Assembly (NCBI RefSeq): GCF_036850765.1
Contig: NC_089490.1
Location: 390,490,558 to 390,554,557, forward strand
Length of the DNA: 64,000 nt
Direction of reading: 5' to 3'
Origin: Saccopteryx bilineata
Taxonomy: Eukaryota; Chordata; Mammalia; Chiroptera; Emballonuridae
Positions within the stretch are counted from its first letter, which is position 1. Each line of letters opens with the position of its first letter. Below the pieces are notes generated by a model. That model worked only from the letters and a program-made list of their open reading frames with translations. It was not told where the DNA came from and ran no database searches. The position numbers were made by a program, and so were the translations under genes. Shown piece by piece: positions 24,055 through 36,500 of the stretch.

Positions 24055-27000
24055 CTTTCTCTCTCCCTACCTCTCTCTTTCTTTCTAAAGAGACAGAGAG
24101 TCAGAGAGAGGGATAGATAGGGGCGAACAGACAGGAACAGAGAGATGAGAAGCATCAATCATCAGTTTTTGTTGCGACACATTAGTTGTTCATTGATTGC
24201 TTTCTCATGTGCCTTGACCATGGGCCTTCAGCAGACTGAGTAGCCCTTTGCTCAAGCCAGCGACCTTGGGGTCTCCAACCTGGGTCCTCCGCATCCCAGT
24301 CTGACTCTCTATCCACTGCACTGCTGCCTGGTCAGGCTATAATCACCTTTCTTAAAATAAGCTTATGAATAAAAATTACTTTGTTTTACTGCATTACTTT
24401 GTAGTTTCTGCTTTCTCTTTCTACTTTCTTAATGTTTTCTAATCTTCTCTTCCAGAATACCATGGCTTCAATTACTTATAAAAGTTAGATATTAGTGATA
24501 TGAACTCTCTGTTATGCTGGCTTAACACCTGCTAAACAGACTAATCCCTATATAAAACGTAAAGCATTCTGTCATGAAAACCAAAGATTTTTAAAAAAAA
24601 TATAATCAAATCTTGGCCCTGGCTGGTTGGCTCCGTGGTAGAGCATCGGCCTGGCACACAGGAGTCCCAGGTTCGATTCCCAGCCAGGGCACACAGGAGA
24701 GGCGCCCATCTGCTTCTCCACCCCTCCCCCTCTCCTTCCTCTCTGTCTCTCTCTTCCCCTCCCGCAGCCAAGGCTCCATTGGAGCAAAGTTGGCCTGGGC
24801 GCTGAGGATGGCTCTGTGGCCTCTGCCTCAGGCGCTAGAATGGCTCTGGTTGCAACAGAGCGGCGCCCCAGATGGGCAGAGCATCGCCCCCTGGTGGGCA
24901 TGGCAGGTGGATCCCAGTAGGGCACATACGGGAGTCTGTCTGACTGACTCCCCATTTCCAACTTCAGAAAAATACAAACAAACAAACAAAAAAAAGTGCC
25001 TGGTAAAGGCACATTCGAGAAGCAAGATTCTTCCTCCTCCTGCCCCCTCCCACCTCCACTATCTTTCTCTTTTTTGAAACAAATAAATATCTATTTTTAA
25101 AATCAAATTTAAGTACCTTTTCTTGACTCTGGCTAACCCTTGGTCTAAGGAAGAAATGTGACTTTAACATCACTTTCAACAGCTTTTATTAGCCTAAAAT
25201 TTTATATAAGTACATATCAAATAAGGGCCTTTCTGCCTTTTATTTAATCATTAATTTTCTTTTAAATTTTTTTATAATTTTTTTTATTTTATTTATTCAT
25301 TTTTAGAGAGGAGACAGAGAGAGGAGAGAGAGACAGAGAGAGAGAGAAGGGGGGAGGAGCCGGAAGCATCAACTCCCATATGTGCCTTGACCAGGCAAGC
25401 CCAGGGTTTTGAACCAGCGACCTCAGCATTTCCAGGTCAATGCTTTATCCACTGTGCCACCACAGGTCAGGCCACATTAATTTTCTTTTGCATTTTCAAA
25501 TCACATGAAATCAAATCCTTCTACTCTCTCACAGTTTGTAATTCACTTATGTATCAGACATTTTACTTTACATTTGGTGGCAGGCACAAGAATATAACAA
25601 TTTTAAGCACCACTAGAACTCTTAAGAATTGAAAATTTTAGAAGACAATTAGGAAGAACTATCAAATTAAAATGCAGCCCGCCCCCCCCCCCACTGACCT
25701 CACAATATACCACTAGGAATATATACAATGATACTAAAATCTGCATAATGAAATATGTACCAGGATGGACAATCATTATTTATTAAAGTATTGTTTTTAT
25801 TGTAAACTACTATAACAAATGTATATAACATAAGGGAGCACTCGCCTGACCAGGCGGTGGCGCAGCGGATAGAGTATCGAACTGGGATGCGGAAGACCCA
25901 GGTTTGAGACCCCGAGGTTGCCAGCTTCAGCATGGGCTCATCTGATTTAAGCAAAAATTCTCCAGCTTCGATCCAAGGTCGCTGGCTCAAGCAAGGGGTT
26001 ACTCGGTCTGCTGAAGGCCCACAGTCGGGGCACATATGAGAAAGCAATCAATGAACAACTAAGGTGTTGCAATGCACAACGAAAAACTGATGATTGATGC
26101 TTCTCATCTCTCCGTTCCTGTCTGTCTGTCCCTGTCTATCTCTCACTCTGACTCTCTGTCTCTGTAAAAATAAAAATTAAATTAAAAAATTAAAATTAAA
26201 AAGGGAGCACTCGTGTCTGACCAGGCAGTGGTGCAGCGAATAGAGCATTGGACTGGGACACAAGAGGACCCAGGTTAGAAACCCAGAGGTCACCTGCTTG
26301 AGTGCAGGCTCACACCTTGAGTGTGGGGTTGCTGGCTTCAGCCTAAGGTCACTGGCTAGAGCAAGGGGTCATTTGTTCTACTGTAGAGTCCTGGACAAGG
26401 CACATATGAGAAAGCAATCAATGAACAACTAGGTGCCACAATGAAGACTTGATGCTTCTCATCTCTCTCCCTTTCTCTCTATTCCAATTGGTCCTTTTCG
26501 CTAACGCAAGGGATAAAAAAGGGGGGGAGCACACGCCCTGGACAGGTAGCTCAATTAGACCAACATGCCAAAGTTGCAGGTTCAATCCCTGGTCAAGAAA
26601 CATTCAAGAATCAACCAATTGCCTGACCAGGAGGTGGCGCAATAGATAGAGCATCGGACTGGGATGCCGAGGACCCAGGTTTGAGACCCCGAGGTCACCA
26701 GCCTGAGCGTGGGCTCATCTGGTTTGAGCAAAAGCTCACTAGCTTGGACCCAAGGTCACTGGATGGAGCAAGGGGTTACTCGGTCTACTGAAGGCCCGCA
26801 GTCAAGGCAGATATGAGAAAGCAATCAATGAACAACTAAGGTGTCGCAATGTGCAATGAAAAACTAATGATTGATGTTTCTCATCTCTCTGTTCCTGTCT
26901 GTCTATCCCTCTCTCTGTCTCTGTCAAGAAAAAAGCCCTGGCCGGTTGGCTCAGCGGTTGAGCGTCGGCCTAGCGTGCGGAGGACCCGGGTTCGATTCCC

Positions 27001-27531
27001 GGCCAGGGCACACAGGAGAAGCGCCCATTTGCTTCTCCACCCCTCCGCCGCGCCTTCCTCTGTCTCTCTTTTCCCCTCCCGCAGCCAAGGCTCCATTGGA
27101 GCAAAGATGGCCCTGGCGCTGGGGATGGCTCTGTGGCCTCTGCCTCAGGCGCTAGAGTGGCTCTCAGGATGGGCAGAGCATCGCCCCTGGTGGGCGTGCC
27201 GGGTGAATCCCGGTCGGGCGCATGCGGGAGTCTGTCTGACTGTCTCTCCCTGTTTCCAGCTTCAGAAAAATGAAAAAAAAAAAGAAAAAAAAAAAGAATC
27301 AACTAATTAATGCATAAATAAGTGGGACAACAAATCAATGTTTTTCTTTCTTTTCCCCCTTACCTCTCTAAACCTCAATAAATTTAAAAACAAAAAAAAG
27401 TTGAGGCCTGACCTGTGGTGGCGCAGTGGATAAAGTGTCGACCTGGAACACTGAGGTCGCCAGTTCAAAACCCTGGGCTTGCCCAGTCAAGGCACATTTG
27501 GGAGTTGATGATTCCTGCTCCTCCCCCTTCT

Positions 27532-27578
<47 letters not shown>

Positions 27579-30500
27579 ACTTCTCTAAAATGAATAAATA
27601 AATAAATAAAAATAATTCAAAAAAATACCAAAAAAAAAAAAATACTTTGTTAAAAAAAAAAAAAAAAAAAGTTGAGAGGCAGGGAGGCAGAGAAAGACTC
27701 CCACATGCACCTTGATCAGGATTCAACTAGTAAGTCTCCTATGGGGTGATGATCCCATCTGGGATGTTGCTCAGCAAGTGAGCTATTTTGAGCACCCGAG
27801 GCAAGGCCATGGTGCCATCCTCAGTGCCCAGGACCAACTTGCTCAAATGAGCCATGGCTGTGGGAGGGGGAAGGAAAAAAAGAGAAAGAGGGAGAGAAAG
27901 AAAGGAAGAGGGATAGAGAGAGGGAGGGAGAGATGGAGAGGGGGAGGAGAAGGGAGTGGTGGAGAAGCAGATGGTCAAGAAGCAGATGGTCACTGCTCCT
28001 GTGTGCCCTAACCAGGAACTGAATCTGGGATTTCCACATGCCGAGCCGATGCTCTACCACTGAGCCAACTGGCCAGAACCAAAAAAAATATTTTTTTTAA
28101 GAGAGCACTCAAGAAACTACAACCCAGATAACAGAAGACAATTACTAGTAACTCCTGAGTGCCTTGTGCCTATCATCACATCAACACCAAACATAACCTC
28201 TACCCTGATGGTGTTACCACAGTTCATTTCTTTTATTTCATAATGTACAGACCTTTAAGCACAGTATTTTTGTAGATTTTCCAACCTAAACACATAGAAT
28301 ATTGCCTGACCAGGCGGTGGCGCAGTGGATAGAACGTTGGACTGGGATGCGGAAGACCCAGGTTCGAGACCCTGAGGTCGCCAGCTTGAGCACGGGCTCA
28401 TCTGCTTTGAGCAAAAGCTCACCAGCTTGAGCCCAAGGTCGCTGGCTCCAGCAAGGGGCTACTCGGTCTGCTGAAGGCCCACGGTCAAGGCACGTATAAG
28501 AAAGCAATCAATGAACAATTAAGGTTTTGCAATGCGCAACAAAAAACTAATGATTGATGCTTCTCATCTCTCTGTTCCTGTCTGTCCCTGTCTATCCCTC
28601 TCTCTGACTCTCTCTCTCTGTAAAAAAAAAACCAACCAAACAAACAAAAAAAACCAAAACACACACATAGAATATTAACATACGCATTCTTTTTTTTTTT
28701 TATTCAACATTTTGGGGACTAATACTAATGTATGTAACTGCAAATCACCTCTTTTTCATTGATGTTTTGAATTTAATTGCAAGAATATACCACAATCTAT
28801 CCATTTTACCTTTGATAGACATTTGAATTGCTTGTAGGTCTAATAACATAAAAGCCATATTTATTTTTGAGAGTACATAAAACATAAATAAAACTTACAT
28901 GTTTATCAATGGGGGAAAAATTAAATAAAGATATTTATACCACCTGACCAGGCGGTGGTGCAGTGGGTAGAATATCGAACTGGGATGTGGAAGACCCAGG
29001 TTCGAGACCCCAAGGTCGCCAGCTTGAGCGAGGGCTCATCTGGTTTGAGCAAAAAGCTCACTAGCTTGAGCCCAAGGTTGCTGGCTCAAGCAAGGTGTTA
29101 CTCGGTCTGCTGAAGGCCCGTGGTCAAGGCACGTATGAGAAAGCAATCAATGAACAAGGTGTTGCAACAGCGCAACGAAAAACTAATGATTGATGCTTCT
29201 CGTCTCTTTCCGTTCCTGTCTGTCCCTATCTATCTTTCTCTCTGACTCTCTGTCTCTGTAAAATAAATAAATAAATAAATATTGGCTTAAAAAAAAAAAG
29301 ATATTTATACCACTCTGTAATTAAAAACAATAATTTTCAAGCCATGTTAAATGAAAAAAATTACATTGCCTAACAACCCATATATAGCTAATTTCATCTA
29401 TATGGTAAAATTTACATGTGTACATGTACACACAACTTCAAATGTAAAATAGTGAAAACGGTCTAAAATATATGTAGATAAATAGAGAAAATGAATCTTA
29501 GGGGTAGTGAATGAGAATAGTGAAAAGTGAAAAGATAAAGGGGAATTTTTAGAATTCTACTTCATACTTTTCTATATATATATATAGTTCATTGAAAAGA
29601 GAAAATTCAAAGATGTCTGCATTGATTACCTGTTTTATTTATTTATTTACTTATTTATTTTTTGTATTTTTCTGACGCCGGAAACAGGAAGAGACAGTCA
29701 GACAGACTCCCGCATGCGCCCGACCGGGATCCACCCAGCACGCCCACCAGGGGCAACACTCTACCCACCAGGGGGCGATGCTTTGCCCCTCTGGGGCGTC
29801 GCTCTGCCGCAACCAGAGCCACTCTAGCGCCTGGGGCAGAGGCCAAGGAGCCATCCCCAGCACCCGGGCCATCTTTGTTCCAATGGAGCCTTGGCTGCGG
29901 GAGGGGGAGAGAGAGACAGAGAGGAAGGAGGGGGGGGTGGAGAAGCAAGTGCGCCCTGGCCGGTAATTGAACCTGGGTCCCCCGCACGCCAGGCTGACGC
30001 TCTACCGCTGAGCCAACCGGCCAGGGCCTATTTATTTTTTTAATCAAACCTTAAGGTACCTTCTGCTAGGTATACCCAAGTAAGTTTGGTATTCAAATTT
30101 TTTTTTTAAGATTTTTAAAATTTATTTATTTTAGAGAGCAGAGGGAGAGATGAGAAAGAGGGAAGGGAGGGAGGAACAGGAAGCATCAACTTCCATATGC
30201 GCCTTGACCAGGCAAGCCCAGGGCTTCGAACAGGCGACCTCAGCATTCCAGGCCGACACTTTATCCACTGCGCCACCACAGGCCAGGCTGGTATTCAAAT
30301 CTTATTGCTAACTTTCCACTACAGAACTAAGGCCAAATGGAGATAAAAAATAACTCAGTTCTGATAACAGATTGGAAAAATGCAGCAGAATCTCTTCTAC
30401 ATTGTGCCAGATGAAGGTAATTTGAGTCCTCACAACAGGATCGAACCAACCAGAGGGTGGGCTACTTGTCTGGAGAACAGAGATGGAGCTGGGCTTGCCC

Positions 30501-33500
30501 TGCTTACCAACTGGAAATAGTGAGCTGAGTAAGGAGAGCCCATGGTCTTACACAGATGAAGACAATGATTGCGGCAAGACATTTTACAGAGTGAGGGGGA
30601 GGAGTTAATCTTGTTTCTCTGGTTTTTGAGGGAGAATGATGCCAGCTTTTCAGAATCTTATTCTTCCAGAAAGAGGCAGAGTAGAAAAAGATGGAGAGAA
30701 GTGAAAGGCAGCTTCCTTCCCAGCATTTCTCTAAGAGGGTCAAGTGCTGTCCCCCTTTCTATTGCTGAAATAGGAAACAAAAAAAGGGAAACAAAGAATT
30801 TTCCCTTTATATCTTTCACCTCTAAAGATGTAAAGTATGAATTACCAGTTTCTCCATTTTCTGGAGTCTCTCGTCCAGTTTTGCTAGAACTCCGGCTGGT
30901 AGATTCTGGACTGGTAGCTCGAACAAACATCTTCCATTTCCCTTTTTTAGACATAAGTTTACGAATACCATCTTGAGACGCTGGCTGGCTGATATCAGAA
31001 CATGGACTAGACCCTGACACACTACCATCTCCTTCCTCCAAGGCTCGCAACTCTGCCTACAAAGAACATGAAAATAAAGTTAAAATGTCATTAACTGTTT
31101 AAGTGTCTGTGAGTAGCAAGAATGACAGCTATATATTCTCTGAATTTAAAATCTTTGAGGACAGGGAACATTTCTTAATACATTTTTCCTTAAGACCTGA
31201 GAATTATTTCATATTTAATTATTACTTAATAAATGCTGGCTCTTTGAGTATAGTCAACAAATTTGTATTTGAAGGAAATAGGTTCTAGAGATCCACTAAT
31301 AGATAAAATTTCCAATATATTTACACAACAAATAAAGCTTAACTTAGCTAATCTCTCCATAGCTTCAAAGAAATATTACTGTTATGACACCTATGAAGAT
31401 TTTGCTTCCCTCAAGGCAGCAGCAGATGAAACTGTTCCAAGAAGCCCTGGCCAGGTAGCTCAATTGGTTAGAGCAGTGTTTTTCAACTGCTGGTCCATGG
31501 ACCCGTCTGCCAGAAATTTCATTCCAGTCTGTGAAAGAGGTAACCACCTGATATATGAGGATTACAGATACAATGATCTTAGAAGAATTCACTTATGCTC
31601 AGGGAGATTTTTGCCTTTACAATCCCTGACATAATTTTATTTCCATCAGTTCCCAAGTGTAAAAAGGTTGATAACCACTGGGTTAGTGCATTGTACCAAT
31701 ACACCAAGGTTGCGAGTTCCATCTCCAGTCAGGGCACATAAAGAAACAACCAATGAATGCATAAACAAATTGAACAACAAATCCATGTTTCTCTCTCTCT
31801 CAATTGAATTAAAAAAAAAAAAAAAAAAGGAAAATACTGTTCCAAGAAAATCAGGACAGAAAATAGGTAAAAAAATCAACTTCTCAATCAGGAAAGTTTC
31901 CTGTAGAGTGTAGACCATTCTTTTTAAAAGACGGTGCTTTCCCCCTTTAAAAGAAAAAAGCACATGAAACTATGGGTTCATTAAAACTCTTCTGTTAGCT
32001 TACAAGCTCATTTAACAATCAAAACAATGCCATAGTTAGATAGCTTGGTTGGTCAGAGCAGGATTTTTCAACTGCTGGTCTATGGACCATTACTAGTCTG
32101 TAAGAAGTTTCGTGACAGTCTGCAGAGTTAACCACCCTGATATTATCAAAGTTATTGCAAAAATTTACAATGCTTATTTGCTAAGAAGCTAAATCAAAGC
32201 TATTTTACTGTTTCTATCTTTAAATCAGAATGTCAGTTATCAGGGACCAAAAGAACTATGAATTCATTGCTCAAGTTTTTAATGCACAAGCTTAAACATA
32301 TTTAGGTGAAAGAGTAAGAAAAACAAAATCTGCCTGACAAGTGGTGGCACAGTGGATAAAGCATGGCCCCAGAACACTGGGGTTGCCGAGTCAAAGCCCT
32401 GAGGTCACCAGCTCTGAGCGTGGGCTCCTCAGCACAGGGTCATTGGCTTGAATGGGGGAATCGTCCACATGATCCCAAAACTCGCTAGCTTAAGCCCCAA
32501 GGTCACCAACATGAAAAGCCCAGTCGATGGCTTGAACAAGGGGATAGACACTGGCTTGGCCCTGGTCAAGACACATACGAGAAGCAATCAATGCACAACT
32601 AAAATGAAAACTACGCGTGGATGATGCTTCTCTCTCCCTTCCTGTCTCTCAAAAACAAACAAAAGATCCCAGTAATTGTGCTGTAAATTGAGCACAATCA
32701 CCTCAGAGTATGATAGTACAGAGGGAAGAAAATGTACTTTAACTGAAATGTCAAAAACTTACTTTTTTCCTTTCCAAAACTAGCTCCAGTTCAAGGGTAT
32801 CTTGTTCCTCTTCCTCCTCACTTTCTCCAGATTGAACAACACTGCAAAGCTCCTCCTGAGAAGGGTCTTCCATGTTGTCCAGGACCGTTTCCTGGGGCTT
32901 TACTATTGTTGATGCTTCTTCTGTTGTACCTGCTTCTTTCACTTCTGAAACTGGCTCTACTTCTTTACAAATTACTTTTCTTCTCCATCTCTCTTCTTCC
33001 TCTTTTACTCCCTCAGGCAATAAGGGAGCAAGCAGTGATGCAGCCACCCCTTTCTTCTCTTCCTCACTATTTGAGAGAGCCTGAATACCTTCATTTACTT
33101 CCTACAAACAATAAAACCATCTCAATTTTCCAACAAATTTTATGTGTGTATATATATATAGTTGTTAATGTAAGAAATGACCATATTTTTCAGTTACCGA
33201 ATAGTCTTAAAAACCACTCCCAATAGATTAGTATGTTTGGACCATCCTCCTTACATGTGCATAATGGAAACATTGCTCGTTGTGACTAATAAGAAACACA
33301 GGCATAGGCCCTGGCCGGTTGGCTCAGCGGTAGAGTGTCGGCCTGGCGTGCGGGGGACCCGGGTTCGATTCCCGGCAAGGGCACATAGGAGAAGCGCCCA
33401 TTTGCTTCTCCACCCCCCCCACTTCCTCTCTCTCTCTTCCTCTCCCACAGCCAAGGCTCCATTGGAGCAAAGATGGCCCAGGCGCTGGGGATAGCTCCTT

Positions 33501-36500
33501 GGCCTCTGCCCCAGGCGCTAGAGTGGCTCTGGTCGCGGCAGAGCGATGCCCCAGAGGGGCAGAGCATCGCCCCCTGGTGGGCAGAGCGTTGCCCCTGGTG
33601 GGCAGAGCTTTGCCCCTGGTGGGCAGAGCTTTGCCCCTGGTGAGCGTGCTGGGTGGATCCCGGTCGGGTGCATGTGGGAGTCTGTCTGACTGTCTCTCCC
33701 TGTTTCCAGCTTCAGAAAAATACAAAAAAGAAAAAAAAAAGAAACACAGGCATATTTAAATCAGAAAAAATTAAGTCGGCTCAACACCTGACTGGATAAA
33801 TCTTCACCTTCCTCTTCTGTATGATAAGAAAACCTCACATTTATGCTATGAAGGCAATTTAGAAAAAAAAATATTTCTAAAATAAAATATGTGATTATAT
33901 TTAAAGTGTCTACTTCCTCCCTCCTGAAGTTGTAAAGATTATTCTAAAGTACTTTTTTGGTACCACCTTCCACTCTAGAAGATAAAATTCAACTCACACA
34001 CTCTGCAGAATACAACTTGAACTTGCCTGACCAGGCAGTGACACATGGATTAAGCGTTGACCTGGGGCGCTGAGGACCTAGGTTTGAAACCCTGAAATCA
34101 CTAGCTTGACAGCGGGCTCATAGATATGACCCCATGGCCGCTGGCTTGAAGCCCAAGGTCTCTGGCTTGAATAAGGGGCCACTGGCTCGGCTGGAGTCCC
34201 TTGGTCAAGGCACATATGAGAAAGCAATCAATGAATAACTGAAGTGCTGCAATTACGAATTAATGCTTCTCATCTCTCTCCTTTCCTGTCTGTCTCTATC
34301 TGTCCCTCTCTCTCATTAAAAAAAAAAAAGTGGCCTGACCTGGTGGTGGTGCAGTGGATAGAGCGTCGGACTGGGATGCGGAAGGACCCAGGTTCAAGAC
34401 CCCGAGGTTGCCAGCTTGAGTGCGGGCTCATCTGGTTTGAGCGAGGCTCACCAGCTTGGACCCAAGGTCGCTGGCTCCAGCAAGGGGTTGCTCAGTCTGC
34501 TGAAGGCCCGCGGTCAAGGCACATGTGAGAAAGCAATCAATGAACAACTAAGGTGTTGCAACGCGCAATGAAAAACTAATGATTGATGCTTCTCATCTCT
34601 CTCCGTCCCTGTCTATCCCTCTCTCTGACTCACTCTGTCTCTGTAAAAAATAAATACAATTAAAAAAAAAAAAAAGTGGGTAACTTTTCTTACTGAGGCT
34701 ATAGAATGATCATTTTAATTAAGGCAGTTAATCTTTTCATCTCAAAACATCTTCACAACAGTCAGAATGGCTATTATCCAAAAGTCAACAAATAACAAAA
34801 GTTGGTGAAGATGTGAAGAAAAAGGAATCCTTGTGAACGCAGGTGGTGGGATAGTAAATTGGTGCAGCCAGTATGGAAAATAGCACAAAGGTTCATAAAA
34901 AAAAAAATTTTAAATCAAACTATCATATAACCTAGGATTCTGGGTATTCATTTGAAGATAAGGAAAACGGTTATTCAAAAAGACATTTGCACTCCTATGT
35001 TCATTGCAGCATACAGTAACAAAGGTATGAAAAAAATGTAGATACCCACCCATTGATACATGAATAAAGACGCAGTACACACATACAATGGAATATCAGC
35101 CAGAAAAAGGGAAATCTTGCCATTATTGACAACATGGATGGCTAAGTGAAATAGCTCAAACAGAGAAAGACAAATACTATATGAATTCATTTATATGAAA
35201 TTAAAACAAACAAACAAGACTCAGATACAGAGGATATCTGAGTATGGGGTGGGGGATGAAAGGGGTGAAGGAATAAGAATCACAAACTTCAACTGTAAGT
35301 CATGGGGACATAATGTACAGCATAAGGAATATAGATAATATTGTAATAACTTTGTATGATGACAGATGTTTACTGAGCATATCGTTGTGATCACGTTGTA
35401 CGGTTCACGTTGTATGTTGTTCACCTGAAACTAATATAATAGTATATTGGCAACTACACTTATGTGAAGTCCCTAACTAAAACTATTCTGAAGTGGAGAG
35501 GGGACCTGAAGCCATGCTTACTGGGCTGCTCTCACAACCTTTACAATGACCCAAGGAGCCTCTATGGTACTTTAATGCTCCAAAAGAACCATTGAACTTG
35601 AATAACTACTATAAATGCTATCTATTAAACAGAAACAGATTAAGTAAAACTTTAAGAAACAGAATTAATCCTATTTCACATCTGTGTTGTAAAATATTAA
35701 CAGAAAGCTTCTAGTCCTGGTCGGAGAGTTCAGTTGGTTAGAGCGCTGTCTCGAAGAGCAAAGGCTGCCGGTTTGACCCCTGGTGAGGGCACATACAGGA
35801 ACAGATTGATGTTCCTGTCTGTCTCTCTCACTAAAATCAATAAAAAAAAATTTTTTTTTTAAAGGAAGCTTCTATACCTGTGCCAGAGTAACATTCAAAT
35901 TCTTCAGATGTGAAAATAAGCAAATGAGGTATGTTGAACACTAACCTTTTTAACTTCTCGCTTGGCTATGACTGGTCCACTTTTACTACTGGAAACAGAA
36001 ATATTTTTCTCCTTATTATACATTTCTGTATTTACCAGAAAACTAGCTTCAGCACCTGTTACAGAACTTCAAAAAAAAAAAAAAAGGCAAAAAGAAAAAT
36101 TAAGAGAAATAGAAGGCAAATATATATTATTATTAAAAGACTCAGCTGAGACTGGTTGGCTCAGTGGTCAAGTGTTGGTCCAGAGTGATGTGGATATACC
36201 AGATTAGATTCTCAGTCAGGGCACACAGGAGAAGAGACCACCTGCTTCTCCACCTCTGCCCTTCTCCTCCCACAGTCATGACTGGATTGGTCCGAGAACA
36301 TTGGCCCTGAGTGCTGAGGATGGTTCTGAGGAGCCTCCACCTCAGGTGCTAAAAACAGCTCGGGTGCAAGCATTGTCCTAGATGGGCATAGCATTAGCAC
36401 CAGGGAGTTACCAGGTAGATCCCGGTCAGGGATCATGTGGGAGTCTGTCTCTCTTGTTCCCCTCCTCTCACTTGGAAAAAAGAGACAGAGAAAGATTTTG

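Larger units (their letters stand above)
26535..27405 (+). repeat. Ves SINE, +, split by SINE-B and SINE-A
   Basis: Head GCCCTGGACAGGTAGCTCAA runs to AAGAATCAACCAATT, then two other SINEs intervene. It resumes at AAGAATCAACTAATT with TGCATAAATAAGTGGGAC and the tail AACCTCAATAAATTTAAA. The two AAGAATCAACYAATT copies are the target duplication of the inserts. Confidence 0.9.

Noticed and set aside
24572..25077. Open frames of about 150 codons on both strands
   Set aside because: Both fall inside a SINE-A and contain its standard phrases; no splice sites or start context support a gene.
27541..27573. Regularly spaced CT repeat as a CRISPR-like or regulatory array
   Set aside because: It is the normal CT-rich 3' region of SINE-C, expanded as a microsatellite.
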